DNA of 64,000 bases from Fimbriimonadaceae bacterium (GCA_019638775.1 JAHBTD010000002.1:434001-498000), one strand, 5' to 3'; shown: positions 16,324 to 25,354, numbered from the stretch's first letter. Notes: generated from the sequence alone by a model not told the origin. A program made the numbers and translations.

Positions 16324-18897
16324 ATGAAACATCCCAAGTATGCCCAGTCGTTTGAAGTGATCCAGGAATTGCCGGAGAGCCTCCGTCAACTTTCGGCGCT
16401 TGCCTCTAACTTTCGTTGGACGTGGCACCACCCCACTCAGGAGCTTTTTAGGAGCATCGACAAGGATGTTTGGGAGAGGGTTGAGCATAACCCGGTTCAG
16501 CTTATCAACTCACTCTCGGCAGAGCGTTTGGATCGCTTGCAGCAAGATGCTTCGATATTGGCAGAGCTGAACTACTGCGCGGGCGACCTTCAGAAGTACT
16601 TGGATGAGGAGCCCTGGTTCGACAAGGCCTACCCCGGCAAGCGCGAGGAAACGCGAATCGCCTATTTTTGCGCGGAGTTTGGCATTTCCGAGTCTTTGCC
16701 GATCTATTCGGGCGGGCTTGGGGTTTTGGCGGGCGACCATTTGAAGGCAGCGAGCGATCTTGGCTTGCCGTTGGTCGGTGTGGGTTTGCTGTATTCACGG
16801 GGTTACTTCCGTCAGGTGCTTGGGGCGGACGGGTGGCAGCAGGAGCACTATCCTCAATACGATTTCTACCGGATGCCGCTAACTTTGATGCGTGGCGAGA
16901 ATCAACAACCGCTACGGGTGGAGGTGGAGTTTCCCGACCGGACCATCGTTTGTCAGATTTGGCGGGCAGACGTAGGGCGCGTTCAGCTTTATCTGCTTGA
17001 CAGCAACGTACTGGAGAATGCTCCGAGCGACCAAGAGATTACCGACACGCTTTATGGCGGCAATGAGGAGATGCGCATTGCTCAGGAGATGATTCTTGGT
17101 GTGGGTGGTATGCGCGCTCTGCGAGCAGTTGGCATTAACCCCACGGTTTGCCATATGAACGAGGGCCATGCGGGCTTTATGATCCTTGAGCGGATTCGCC
17201 AGTTCATGTCTGACAACCAGTGCGACTTTAAGACCGCGCGCAAGGTGATCGTTGGGAGCAGCGTTTTTACGACGCATACACCGGTTCCGGCAGGGTTTGA
17301 CCTGTTCCCGTCTGATCTCCTTGAGCGATACACGGCGAGTGCGGTTAAGGCTCTGGGAATCTCGTTTGAGGAGTTTGTGGCATTTGGCGTGATGGACCCT
17401 GAGAACGAGGGTGAGAAGTTCAATATGGCATTGCTCGCCATCGAGAACAGCAACTACATCAATGGCGTTTCAAAACTTCACGCGAGCGTATCGCGCTCGA
17501 TGTTCCAGCAGAAATGGCCCAACTATCCCGAAGATGAGACACCAATTGAGGCCGTTACGAACGGCATCCACACACTTACTTGGATCAGTCGGAGAATGGG
17601 TGAACTGTTTGACCGTTACCTTGACCCAAGTTGGCGTCGGCGACCGGAGTATGCTTCTTTGTGGGAGGGTGTGCTCGACATTCCCGATGCAGCGCTTTGG
17701 GAGGCGAGGGAGAATCAACGCGGTGATTTGGTTCGGAATGCCCGAGTGTGGCTGCAAAGGGCCCTTGAACATCGGGGGAGCGACCGTTCTGAACTGAGCG
17801 CATTTGATCAAATTCTTGATCCCCGATTCCTGACCATCGGCTTTGCGCGAAGGTTTGCGACTTACAAGCGTGCGACCTTGATGCTTTCTGATCCTGAGCG
17901 GTTGAAGAGGATTCTCTTTCACCCAGAAAGGCCAGTTCAAATTCTGGTCGCAGGAAAGAGCCATCCCCGTGACGATGGCGGAAAGAAGCTCATCCAGGAT
18001 TTGTATCACTTCATCCGGGATGAGGGGACTTCGTCGCGCATCGTGTTCTTGGAGGATTACGATATGTCGGTGGCACGGTCTCTCGTACAGGGTGTCGATG
18101 TGTGGCTCAACAACCCGAGGCGCCCTCTGGAAGCAAGCGGTACGAGCGGAATGAAGGTTGTGCCGAACGGCGGCCTCAACTGCTCCGTACTCGACGGCTG
18201 GTGGGATGAGGGCTATATGCCGGGAGTCGGCTGGTCGATCGGCGAGCGCCGAGACTATTCTGACCAAGGGCAGCAAGACTTTTTCGACAGCCGTTCGCTC
18301 TATTGGCTTTTGGAGAATGAGATCGCACCGAAGTTCTATTCGAGGATGGGCTCAGAAGTTCCGACTGCGTGGATTCAGATGATCAAACGGTCGATCATGA
18401 TTCTCGCACCTCAGTTCTGCACGGGGAGAATGGTATCGGATTATGGGCGACGATTCTATGTACCGGCGAGTGAGTGCTATGGCAACCTTGCGGGCAACGG
18501 AATGGAGCGAGCAAAATCAGCGATCCAATGGCAGGCAAAGGTCGATTCAGAGTGGGGGAAGGTACGCATTCATGAGGTTAACGACAATGCTCCCAGGAGG
18601 ACGACAGTTGGGACCTCAATTCAGATTCAGGCAACGGTGGAACTTGGACCGTTTAGTCCTGATGAAGTCCGTGTCGAGGGTCTTGTTGGGGATGTTGGAC
18701 CGAACCGCGATCTGATCAACATCGAGCCGTTGGTATTGGAAAGGATTGAGGGCGAAGGCAGCCGTCATACGTTCTTTGGCACGCTTTCCTGCTCGCAGTC
18801 CGGGCACAAAGGATATATCGTGCGTGTGAAGCCACATCATCCTGACGTTGTCATGCCGAATGAGGTTGGCGAGGTCACCTGGCAGAGCGGGCATTAG
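16324..18897 (+). CDS. glgP: Alpha-glucan (glycogen) phosphorylase
   Basis: 857 residues of glycosyltransferase family 35, the actinobacterial/archaeal-style alpha-glucan phosphorylase with an N-terminal DUF3417 region (LRQLSALASNFRWTWHHPTQ). It releases glucose-1-phosphate from glycogen or maltodextrins. Seen: YFCAEFGISESLPIYSGGLG, FTTHTPVPAGFDLF, FARRFATYKRATLM and the pyridoxal-phosphate site EASGTSGMKVVPNGG, followed by NCSVLDGWWDEGY. No other glycogen gene is adjacent. It is divergent from livF (177 bases between starts) and ends at a strong two-sided terminator. Confidence 0.96.
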   Translation: MKHPKYAQSFEVIQELPESLRQLSALASNFRWTWHHPTQELFRSIDKDVWERVEHNPVQLINSLSAERLDRLQQDASILAELNYCAGDLQKYLDEEPWFDKAYPGKREETRIAYFCAEFGISESLPIYSGGLGVLAGDHLKAASDLGLPLVGVGLLYSRGYFRQVLGADGWQQEHYPQYDFYRMPLTLMRGENQQPLRVEVEFPDRTIVCQIWRADVGRVQLYLLDSNVLENAPSDQEITDTLYGGNEEMRIAQEMILGVGGMRALRAVGINPTVCHMNEGHAGFMILERIRQFMSDNQCDFKTARKVIVGSSVFTTHTPVPAGFDLFPSDLLERYTASAVKALGISFEEFVAFGVMDPENEGEKFNMALLAIENSNYINGVSKLHASVSRSMFQQKWPNYPEDETPIEAVTNGIHTLTWISRRMGELFDRYLDPSWRRRPEYASLWEGVLDIPDAALWEARENQRGDLVRNARVWLQRALEHRGSDRSELSAFDQILDPRFLTIGFARRFATYKRATLMLSDPERLKRILFHPERPVQILVAGKSHPRDDGGKKLIQDLYHFIRDEGTSSRIVFLEDYDMSVARSLVQGVDVWLNNPRRPLEASGTSGMKVVPNGGLNCSVLDGWWDEGYMPGVGWSIGERRDYSDQGQQDFFDSRSLYWLLENEIAPKFYSRMGSEVPTAWIQMIKRSIMILAPQFCTGRMVSDYGRRFYVPASECYGNLAGNGMERAKSAIQWQAKVDSEWGKVRIHEVNDNAPRRTTVGTSIQIQATVELGPFSPDEVRVEGLVGDVGPNRDLINIEPLVLERIEGEGSRHTFFGTLSCSQSGHKGYIVRVKPHHPDVVMPNEVGEVTWQSGH

Positions 18898-18916
18898 GGG
18901 AAAGGATGACAATGTA

Positions 18917-18946
18917 AAACGGACATCGAAAACTCGATGTCCGTTT
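18917..18946. terminator. Bidirectional terminator between glgP and the RRM gene
   Basis: A perfect 13-bp stem (18917-18929 paired with 18934-18946) closed by the AAAC tetraloop 18930-18933. The arms start with AAAC and end with GTTT, so on either strand the hairpin ends in a short T-run. It sits 20 bases beyond the glgP stop and 20 bases beyond the stop of the converging gene, the expected position for a shared terminator. Confidence 0.85.
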
Positions 18947-18965
18947 CTGCTTGTTCTAAGTCTGC

Positions 18966-19370
18966 TTAGTAACGTCGTCGGTCTCCGCCGCCACCGCCAC
19001 GGCCACCACGGTCTCCACCGCGACCACCGCCGCCGCCTCGACCACCACCTCCGCCGAAGCCGCCACGGTCTCCACCGCGACCACCGCCGCCTCCACCGCC
19101 GTAGCCTCCGCCACCACCACCGCCGAAGTCGCGTGGTCCGCGATCTTCGCGTGGGCGAGCTTCATTGACTACGAGGGCGCGTCCGCCAAGATCGGAGCCG
19201 TTCTTGGCTTCGATTGCAGCGTCCATCTGATCGTCTTCGACATCGACAAAGCCAAAACCACGGCCTTCGATGATTCGTGCAGAACTGGGCTGAAAATCAG
19301 CAAAGTGATCCATCAAATCCTGCTCGCCGGCTGTGTACGGCAGGTTGCCAACGTATAGGCGCTTGCTCAT
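18966..19370 (-). CDS. Glycine-rich RRM RNA-binding protein
   Basis: 134 residues: one RNA recognition motif (about 1-75) with RNP-2 LYVGNL (5-10) and RNP-1 GRGFGFVDV (36-44), then a Gly/Arg/Asp-rich tail (81-134, GGGG and RGGDRGG repeats) ending DRRRY. The layout matches cyanobacterial Rbp and plant glycine-rich RNA-binding proteins, many of which are cold-induced; such proteins act as RNA chaperones. The RGG-like tail may add unspecific RNA affinity or promote condensation. A GGAG lies 8 bases before the ATG and can be paired by an upstream segment (see leader element). It converges on glgP. Confidence 0.95.
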   Translation of the reverse strand: MSKRLYVGNLPYTAGEQDLMDHFADFQPSSARIIEGRGFGFVDVEDDQMDAAIEAKNGSDLGGRALVVNEARPREDRGPRDFGGGGGGGYGGGGGGGRGGDRGGFGGGGGRGGGGGRGGDRGGRGGGGGDRRRY

Positions 19371-19377
19371 TCTATAT

Positions 19378-19462
19378 TCTCCGGTCCGGTAGAAGCCGTA
19401 ACTCTCTTTGCTGAAGCATCGCGGATGAACTGACCGGAGACGCTAACTAGGAGGCGATGCTT
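19378..19462 (-). promoter_or_regulatory. Structured leader (pseudoknot-like) hiding the RRM gene ribosome binding site
   Basis: In the mRNA of the RRM gene, UCUCCGGUC (19440-19432) is perfectly complementary over 9 bp to GACCGGAGA (19386-19378), which contains the Shine-Dalgarno GGAG. A second perfect 9-bp pair, AAGCAUCGC (19462-19454) with GCGAUGCUU (19422-19414), encloses the anti-Shine-Dalgarno strand. The pairs interleave, so together they form an H-type pseudoknot with connecting stretches of 13, 9 and 27 bases, or they are alternatives. This suggests translational control, for example by temperature or by the protein itself. The pairing is seen; the regulation is inferred. Confidence 0.6.
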
Positions 19463-19479
19463 ACCGCGACGCTGTACCT

Positions 19480-19485
19480 ATTTTA
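19480..19485 (-). promoter_or_regulatory. Candidate -10 element for the RRM gene
   Basis: On the minus strand the hexamer TAAAAT (five of six matches to TATAAT) would start transcription near 19472, about ten bases before the first stem strand of the structured leader. No good -35 hexamer is visible at the usual distance, so this is only a weak prediction supported by how well it frames the leader. Confidence 0.3.
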
Positions 19486-19849
19486 CCGGGTTCCTTGAAA
19501 AATGGTAGGTCATTTTTTGCATCGGTGAATCTGAGGACTTGTGCTTCGTGACGGCGGGTTTCTTCGGCTGAGCCAGAAGAGACGATGTAGGTTGTTTAGT
19601 TTGAGCTTGAAAGATCATTAGCCTGGAAAGCGAATCATGAAACGTTCTTCAAATGAACTGCATATTTGGAGCATATGAGCGGATTTGCAGAGTCTAAAGG
19701 GGGAGGTAGATTCAAGAAATCTAAAACACACAGCGGCAAGAAAGTCTTCACAAACCTGCCTTTGAGTGTATGTTTATTGAATCGTTAACAACCGATAATG
19801 AACCTGCAGGCAACTTTGACAGGTATCCTGTGCGGGGTTAGAGAGCGGT
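19486..19849. other. Non-coding gap between divergent genes
   Basis: With the leader this makes about 480 bases without a gene between the RRM gene and the secreted protein at 19850. The part 19486-19849 becomes AT-richer towards the right (around 19600-19800) and must hold the promoters of both genes. I see no tRNA-like fold, no long repeat and no convincing short frame in it. Confidence 0.6.
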
Positions 19850-21706
19850 ATGCGCGGCGCACGATTTGTATTTGCTATTTTTATCTTTCAGTTCGTTGTT
19901 TCAGCGAGCTGGGCCGCGACGGTGCGCGCAGAGGGCCCTACTGTTTTCGTCAATGAAATGCCGGTCATTACTTTTAAGGCGGGCAACACATCGGGTGACG
20001 CGACAGCCTTGCAGAAGGCGCTTCAAAAGTCTATCGGGTCCGGTTCTGTTAGCGTCTCAAAGACGAAAAAGGGCTGGTACATCCGAATTGGCAGCAAGAC
20101 AGTTTTGGCGGTAGATGGCGCAGAAGCCTCGGCCTATAAGACGACGATCCCAGCGCTTGCGAATCAGTGGTCCGCACAGCTAAAAGAGGCGATCGCCTTG
20201 CCTGAACTACAACTGGACACAAGCCAGATTCGGATTACTGGCGGGATGACGAAGCCCGTTGCCGTTGTCGGCTCTTTGGCTTCGACGGCGACCATTGAAA
20301 GTTCAGATGAACAGATTGTCAAGGTGAGCCGAAAGACGGGCCAGATCATTCTAACCGGCGGCAACTACGGAAGCGCTGAAGTTGTGGTAGCGATCAAGAA
20401 CAACATTCGGAGCATCCCGGTGCGTGTCGTCCCGATGGCAGCAAAGTTTCCGCAAACGTTCAGTGCGTTTGTGAGCGGTGGTCCTGCAACAACAGCGACT
20501 GTTCAAGGAGCGATTCGGACGGCGATTGAGAGCAATTTTAAGGCTGAGCCAGATGCGCGCTGGGTTTATCAAGTTCCGGAAGTTGGGCAAATCTTGACGG
20601 GCCAGGCTAAGTCCTACAATATCCGCATTCGAGCTTCGGGCTCGGAGAGCATGACGAACGAGGGTTTGGTCACCGTAACGGTTCGCAACGAGAACGTAGG
20701 CAAGATGCAGGAGTCAGAGCTCTGGTATTGCAACCACCCCGAGACTGTGAAGACCACAGGAACGCTCTTTGTTGCCGACCTCAAGAAGGGCGAGCCCGCT
20801 CGTTTGCTTTATCACCATATCAACAGTTCGACTTGGCCTTTGTTCTTCCGGGCTCGGATTTTGAACCTCTCCGATGAGCCAGCGCGGATCATGGTCATCC
20901 CTGGCGATAGCAGCCCGGAGAAGAACCCGGTTTTGGCGGGTATTCAGGCTGCGGAGCAGTTCGTCAAGAATTGGATTTATAGTTCGGGTGAGGTGATTAT
21001 CGTTCCGCCGCGATCGTCGCTTCCACTGACCCTGCGTCGGTTTAACGTGAACGACACGGTGAGCGGGCTTTGTTCGCTGAAGATCGTGAGCGGCCCCCAA
21101 ACGATGCAGGTGCGCGCCGATGCGATTTGGCCTTTTGCGCTGGATGCGCGATGGCAGGCTGCGCTTGCGAGTCCGACGCCTTGGCAGCAGGTTGGAATCA
21201 TTCCGCTCGGCAACTCTGTGGAGCTTGAGACCCCAACGTCGGCTCATATCTATCCCAATCCGTTCAAGATCGAAACCGTTCAGTATGAGGTTGGGAAGGC
21301 CTACGGGTTCGTGAGACTTGGACAAAAGGCGATTCAGCGGGCAGACGGACTATCGAACCTCGATGGCAACTTTGGCGTGACCTACAAGATTGAAGCCAGA
21401 CTGTCGAACTCGACGGACACGGCGACGGATGTTGAAGTCGTCTTTGAGGCGAGCGCGGGATATTCCGGAGCCTTGTTCGCGATGGGTGAGAGGGTTGTGC
21501 GAACTCCCCTTTTGCAGCCTAAAGAGGAGGTACGACTGATGAAGTACCGCCTCGAACCAGGAGCTTCGGAGCAGTTTTCGCTTACAACTGTGCCGCTCTC
21601 AGGCAGCAGCTACCCAGCAACTCTGAAGATTCGCCCGATCGACCGCATGAGCACAAGGTCGATTCGCGAGCTTGATATCCTGCTTGTGGACGTAAAATCC
21701 AAGTAA
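19850..21706 (+). CDS. Secreted protein of unknown function, possibly Ig-like
   Basis: 618 residues starting with a clear signal peptide (basic MRGAR, hydrophobic core FVFAIFIFQFVVSASW, likely cleavage near AEG). The mature part is beta-rich. A stretch near 140-200 (ATIESSDEQIVKVSRKTGQI) resembles bacterial Ig-like BIG2 domains, and the rest is unlike anything I recognise. The early section (TFKAGNTSGDATALQKALQK) could be a small alpha/beta domain. Two Cys (in WYCNHPE and SGLCSLK) could form a disulfide. It is followed after 2 bases by a TPR protein gene, so the two probably function together at the cell envelope. Confidence 0.85.
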   Translation: MRGARFVFAIFIFQFVVSASWAATVRAEGPTVFVNEMPVITFKAGNTSGDATALQKALQKSIGSGSVSVSKTKKGWYIRIGSKTVLAVDGAEASAYKTTIPALANQWSAQLKEAIALPELQLDTSQIRITGGMTKPVAVVGSLASTATIESSDEQIVKVSRKTGQIILTGGNYGSAEVVVAIKNNIRSIPVRVVPMAAKFPQTFSAFVSGGPATTATVQGAIRTAIESNFKAEPDARWVYQVPEVGQILTGQAKSYNIRIRASGSESMTNEGLVTVTVRNENVGKMQESELWYCNHPETVKTTGTLFVADLKKGEPARLLYHHINSSTWPLFFRARILNLSDEPARIMVIPGDSSPEKNPVLAGIQAAEQFVKNWIYSSGEVIIVPPRSSLPLTLRRFNVNDTVSGLCSLKIVSGPQTMQVRADAIWPFALDARWQAALASPTPWQQVGIIPLGNSVELETPTSAHIYPNPFKIETVQYEVGKAYGFVRLGQKAIQRADGLSNLDGNFGVTYKIEARLSNSTDTATDVEVVFEASAGYSGALFAMGERVVRTPLLQPKEEVRLMKYRLEPGASEQFSLTTVPLSGSSYPATLKIRPIDRMSTRSIRELDILLVDVKSK

Positions 21707-21708
21707 GC

Positions 21709-22572
21709 ATGGAAGATCCTCGCAAAGTCATCAACGAACTGTTTGGCATTCTCGAAGACGACGTTCGTGACGTCAAGCCGGGAGTCGCCTCTACCAAGGT
21801 TGGGCGCGACGCTGACGAGAGCGCCGCACTTGGAGAGCAGTGTCTTGAAGACGGCGACTTTGATGCTGCGATCAAGCATTTTCAGAAGGCCCTTGAGCAG
21901 ACACCCAACCCGGATGCAAAGGAGCATTTGAACCTGGCAGCGGCTTACGATGTCGCCGATAGGGAGGACGAAGCCATCACCGAGTACCAGCTCGCGCTTC
22001 GCGCTAACAAAGGCGCAACCGATGCGCAGGTTGGCGTCTCCGACATCCTCCGGAGAAACGCAAAGTTTCGGGAGTCCATCGAAAACCTCACCAGCGCCTC
22101 GAAGAAAGATTCGAAGAACCCTTTTCACTACTTTAAACTCGCGGAGGCATATCGGGAGATCAGGGAATACAAGCTGGCGGTGCGTGCAGCAGAACAAGCC
22201 GCTCAGATTGGCGAGACGGATCCGTTCTACTGGTTTTGGCTTGCAGATTTGCTGATCGAGTTGCGTCGGTTTGAGGATGCACTGCGGCCCATGAAGGAGG
22301 CGGTGGATAGATCCCCGGGAGACGATCACCTCTACTTACGAGCTTCGGTCGCGTTTTGGGGGGCAGGGAAGAAGGCAGAGGCGATTAAGAGCATGCGTCT
22401 TGCCAGTGAGCTTGACCCAGAAAACGCCTTCTACCTTGCCTTGATCGACCTCTATTCTCTGCACTCCGGCACGGCGTCTGACCTTGCGCTGAGTGGAGAA
22501 CCGAAGCCGCTTGATCGGTACGACCAAGATAGGCTGGATCGGGTGGCAGAGTTCTTAGGGATTGGTAGATAG
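21709..22572 (+). CDS. Tetratricopeptide repeat protein
   Basis: 287 residues dominated by TPR-type helix pairs: GEQCLEDGDFDAAIKHFQKA (about 43-62), AAAYDVADREDEAITEYQLA (84-103) and further units to about residue 235. No signal peptide or membrane segment, so cytosolic or attached to a membrane partner. The first 40 residues are acidic and precede the repeats. The ATG starts two bases after the stop of the secreted-protein gene, implying one transcript. TPR arrays usually hold protein complexes together; the partner is not known. Confidence 0.9.
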   Translation: MEDPRKVINELFGILEDDVRDVKPGVASTKVGRDADESAALGEQCLEDGDFDAAIKHFQKALEQTPNPDAKEHLNLAAAYDVADREDEAITEYQLALRANKGATDAQVGVSDILRRNAKFRESIENLTSASKKDSKNPFHYFKLAEAYREIREYKLAVRAAEQAAQIGETDPFYWFWLADLLIELRRFEDALRPMKEAVDRSPGDDHLYLRASVAFWGAGKKAEAIKSMRLASELDPENAFYLALIDLYSLHSGTASDLALSGEPKPLDRYDQDRLDRVAEFLGIGR

Positions 22573-22666
22573 TCGCTGGGAGCTTGGCTCTGTGAGCTGG
22601 GAATGAGAGGCAGGGATAGAACTCTTCGGCTCCCAGCCCTTAGCTCTCAGCTCTCTATTCCAACTC

Positions 22667-23416
22667 CTACTCGATTGAAGGGTAGTTGTGTCGCAACTCC
22701 ACGGGTTTTGACGACTTCTTTCTCAATCGGATGTTGAGCATCTCGACGATGATTGAGAACGCCATCGCAAAGTAGGTGTAGCCTTTTTCAATGTGTGCGC
22801 CGAAGCCTTCAGCGAGCAGATTTACACCGATGAGCACCAAGAACGCCAGCGCGAGCATTTTGACGGTTGGATGCGCGTCGATGAAGTTGCTGACCTTGGT
22901 GACAAAGGCGAGCATGAACAGGACTGAGATGATGACCGCGGCCATCATGACTTCGATGTACTGCACCATTCCAACGGCAGTGACGACCGAGTCGATAGAG
23001 AAGACGAGGTCGATGGCGAGGATTTGGAGGATAATGCTGAGCATCGTGCCTCCCTTTTTCACAGTTGCCGCTTCGTGCTCTTCGCCTTCAAGCTTGTTGT
23101 GGATTTCGTGAACGGCTTTGGCGATCAGGAAGATACCGCCGATGATCAGGATCAGATCGCGTCCGGAGATGCCCTTGCCAAAGACGTGCATGAACGGCTC
23201 ACTCATGCGCATGATGAGGCCGATTGAGAACAGAAGGGCAATACGGGTAATGATAGCGAGGCCAAGGCCAAGCTTCCGCGCTCTGGGCTGCTGTTCCTTG
23301 GGCAGCTTGCCCGAAAGGATCGAGATAAAGACGATGTTATCTATGCCAAGGACGATTTCAAGGATAGTCAGCGTGAGCAAACCAATCCAGGCATTAGGAT
23401 CCGATAGTAGTTGCAT
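22667..23416 (-). CDS. TerC/YkoY family integral membrane protein
   Basis: 249 residues with about seven membrane segments. The two inverted family motifs with conserved acidic residues in the membrane are present: TILEIVLGIDNIVFISIL (about 16-33) and IDLVFSIDSVVTAVGMVQ (near 135-152). TerC-family proteins are linked to manganese or other metal export and to metallation of secreted proteins; the original member was linked to tellurium resistance. The C-terminus is basic and cytosolic. No strong Shine-Dalgarno precedes the ATG, and I could not recognise a yybP-ykoY manganese riboswitch in the 100-base leader. Confidence 0.94.
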   Translation of the reverse strand: MQLLSDPNAWIGLLTLTILEIVLGIDNIVFISILSGKLPKEQQPRARKLGLGLAIITRIALLFSIGLIMRMSEPFMHVFGKGISGRDLILIIGGIFLIAKAVHEIHNKLEGEEHEAATVKKGGTMLSIILQILAIDLVFSIDSVVTAVGMVQYIEVMMAAVIISVLFMLAFVTKVSNFIDAHPTVKMLALAFLVLIGVNLLAEGFGAHIEKGYTYFAMAFSIIVEMLNIRLRKKSSKPVELRHNYPSIE

Positions 23417-23470
23417 CGTAGATCAGGTGTGACACCGTAAAGACGAGGAGTGAGGCTTACAGGATGCAGT

Positions 23471-23492
23471 GAGGCCCAAGGATTTGGGCCTC
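23471..23492. terminator. Hairpin between mscS-like gene and terC
   Basis: GAGGCCCAA (23471-23479) pairs perfectly with TTGGGCCTC (23484-23492) around a GGAT loop. It lies 27 bases past the stop of the channel gene and 55 bases before the TerC start. The minus-strand transcript has no U-run after it; the T-rich bases are on the plus-strand side. It may be a terminator for the channel gene or a structured part of the TerC leader. Confidence 0.5.
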
Positions 23493-23518
23493 TTCTTTCA
23501 TTGCTGATGCGGCACGAA

Positions 23519-24400
23519 CTACGATACGGCCACAGGCTCGGTATCGGAGGCTTGCATGCCGGGCATTTGGTGAATGTAGAGGTCGCGCTGCGGATAAGGG
23601 AAGACCACTCCATGTTTCGCAAACAACTCGGCGACCCGGTAGTTGTATGCGCTGAGAACGCGATTGGGGAACATCACTTCTGTGCTCTTTAAGTGGACTG
23701 AGAAGTTGATCGAGTTATCGCCGAATCCGCGCAAGTAGACCACTCGGTTTGCTTCTGGATTGACGTTTGCGAGGCCTTCTCCAGCTTCCAGCAGCAGTTT
23801 GGTCACCAATTCAAGGTCAGAGTTATAGTGGACACCGACCAGTATCTCGACCCAGCGCTCCTCGTTGTCGTGCGACCAGTTGATGAACTTGCTGCCGAGG
23901 ATGCTTGCGTTGGGGAGAAACGCGGTCCCGTTTGCGGTTGTGATGATTTCGCAGGAATAGATCCCAATAGTAAGGATTCGCCCTGTTGTGTCTTCGACTG
24001 TGACAACGTCGCCCGGCTTGACCATACGCCCAAACATCATGATGAGACCGCTTAGAAAGTTCTTGGCAGCGTCTTGGAAGCCGAGACCGATACCAAGTCC
24101 AAGAGCGCCTGTAAAGACGGCGAGATCGCTGGTGCTTAGTCCAAGCTGTCCGAACGCCCAGACCACACCAAGTACAAGTGCAACGTAGTAAACGAGCGTT
24201 CCTGCGAGGGTTCGGGTGGAGTCATCGAGTGTGTGCACTCTTTTTAGGGAGCGGTTCACCAGTTTTCGTACCATTTTGGCGACGAAGAACACGATGATGG
24301 GGAGGAGGATAAGCTTGACGATAAACGCCGCTGTAAGAGTGAACCCCTCAATCTGCAAGATCGGACGGTTCAGCCAATCAGAAAAATTTTCCCAAGCCAT
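23519..24400 (-). CDS. Small-conductance mechanosensitive channel (MscS family)
   Basis: 293 residues. Three membrane segments lie in the first half (IVKLILLPIIVFFVAKMV, TLVYYVALVLGVVWAFG and the pore helix). The Gly/Ala-rich pore helix reads FTGALGLGIGLGFQDAAKNF, followed by LSGLIMMFGRMVKPGDVVTV, the MscS beta domain (ANGTAFLPNASILGSKFINW) and a C-terminal alpha/beta domain. Such channels open in the membrane during hypo-osmotic shock to release solutes. Length and domain order match E. coli MscS (286 residues). The next gene on the same strand is terC after 102 bases. Confidence 0.95.
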   Translation of the reverse strand: MAWENFSDWLNRPILQIEGFTLTAAFIVKLILLPIIVFFVAKMVRKLVNRSLKRVHTLDDSTRTLAGTLVYYVALVLGVVWAFGQLGLSTSDLAVFTGALGLGIGLGFQDAAKNFLSGLIMMFGRMVKPGDVVTVEDTTGRILTIGIYSCEIITTANGTAFLPNASILGSKFINWSHDNEERWVEILVGVHYNSDLELVTKLLLEAGEGLANVNPEANRVVYLRGFGDNSINFSVHLKSTEVMFPNRVLSAYNYRVAELFAKHGVVFPYPQRDLYIHQMPGMQASDTEPVAVS

Positions 24401-24587
24401 AGGTGATTATACCGACCGAGGCTTAACCGGGCCGGGATAGGTTCAACTGGCGATCTCCGTCGGAATAAGTCTTTTGATGCAAAAGTTTGGATGAACTTAG
24501 CTTATTTGGAAACGTTTTTAGCAGTTGGGCCGTTTATTGATTCGGGCAGGCTGCATATGAGGGCAAGGAACTTATACGTATTCCAAA

Positions 24588-25274
24588 ATGCACAAGGAAT
24601 TAGAGCAGGGTGGGTTGAAACAACTTAATATGACACTCTTTCCTGGGCAAATAGACTTGATGGTTTTTGACTTGGATCAAGTTAAGGTTTTAGCTTCTGC
24701 CGTGAGGAACCGTGTGTATTGGTCCTTCACGGCTGAGGAACCGATCTCGGCATCTGACGTTTCGCGCGATTTGGGCAAGTCGGCGCAGACCATTCACTAT
24801 CATGTGAACGAACTCCTTCGGGTCGGTCTGATCATTCCCGTGAGTACTCGCAAACGTCATGCACGCCTGGAGAAGCTCTTTGTCAGAACTGGGGTTCAAG
24901 TGCGTGATATGGGTGAGGATGGAACACCCGAGTACAACTTCTACCGACAGAAGGCATTCGCGGCGATGATGCGCACGATCACGCGTGAGAGTGCGATGAT
25001 GTACGAATTGATGGAGCATGAGAAGTCTGTCCACGACTTTTCTGCCTATCTTCGTGTCGTCAAGCGGCTTTCTCGGTCGCAGGCCGATAGTTTTCGTAAG
25101 CGGATGGCGGATCTGCTGATAGAGATTTCACAAAGCAAGGCGAGCCCTGAAGAACCACAGGTTCACGTCGTGATGTGTATGCGACCGTCGACGGCTCAGA
25201 GTCGACATTGGGCGGACGAGTGGAACGTCGAGGTTGGGAAGATGGAGCCTGACGTTATTGATGCAGAAGAGTAA
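24588..25274 (+). CDS. Winged-helix (ArsR-like) DNA-binding protein
   Basis: 228 residues. A winged helix-turn-helix of ArsR/helix_turn_helix type spans about 35-90: VLASAVRNRVYWSFTAEEPI, then SASDVSRDLGKSAQTIHYHV as the recognition helix, then NELLRVGLIIPVSTRK as the wing. The C-terminal half is helical, with a dimerisation-like segment LRVVKRLSRSQADSFRKRM. No metal-binding Cys/His set is seen. It stands alone, so its target is unknown; the divergent mechanosensitive channel gene is 187 bases away and could be one. A later ATG at residue 16 is an alternative start. Confidence 0.85.
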   Translation: MHKELEQGGLKQLNMTLFPGQIDLMVFDLDQVKVLASAVRNRVYWSFTAEEPISASDVSRDLGKSAQTIHYHVNELLRVGLIIPVSTRKRHARLEKLFVRTGVQVRDMGEDGTPEYNFYRQKAFAAMMRTITRESAMMYELMEHEKSVHDFSAYLRVVKRLSRSQADSFRKRMADLLIEISQSKASPEEPQVHVVMCMRPSTAQSRHWADEWNVEVGKMEPDVIDAEE

Positions 25275-25310
25275 ACCAGCTAGCAGCTATGAGTGAGTAG
25301 CTAGGGTACA

Positions 25311-25354
25311 GAGTGGGCGATCTTGGCAGATGACAGCAACCTGATCGCCCCACT
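25311..25354. terminator. Terminator-like hairpin between converging genes
   Basis: The arm 25312-25322 (AGTGGGCGATC) pairs with 25343-25354 with a single bulged C, giving 11 bp around a 20-base loop. It lies between the stop codons of the winged-helix gene (25274) and the converging DUF4139 gene (25363), a usual site for a shared terminator. No clear T-run follows. Confidence 0.5.

Noticed and set aside
23417-23518. Manganese (yybP-ykoY) riboswitch before terC
   Set aside because: The 100-base leader has a simple 9-bp hairpin, but I could not find the paired conserved loops of that riboswitch.
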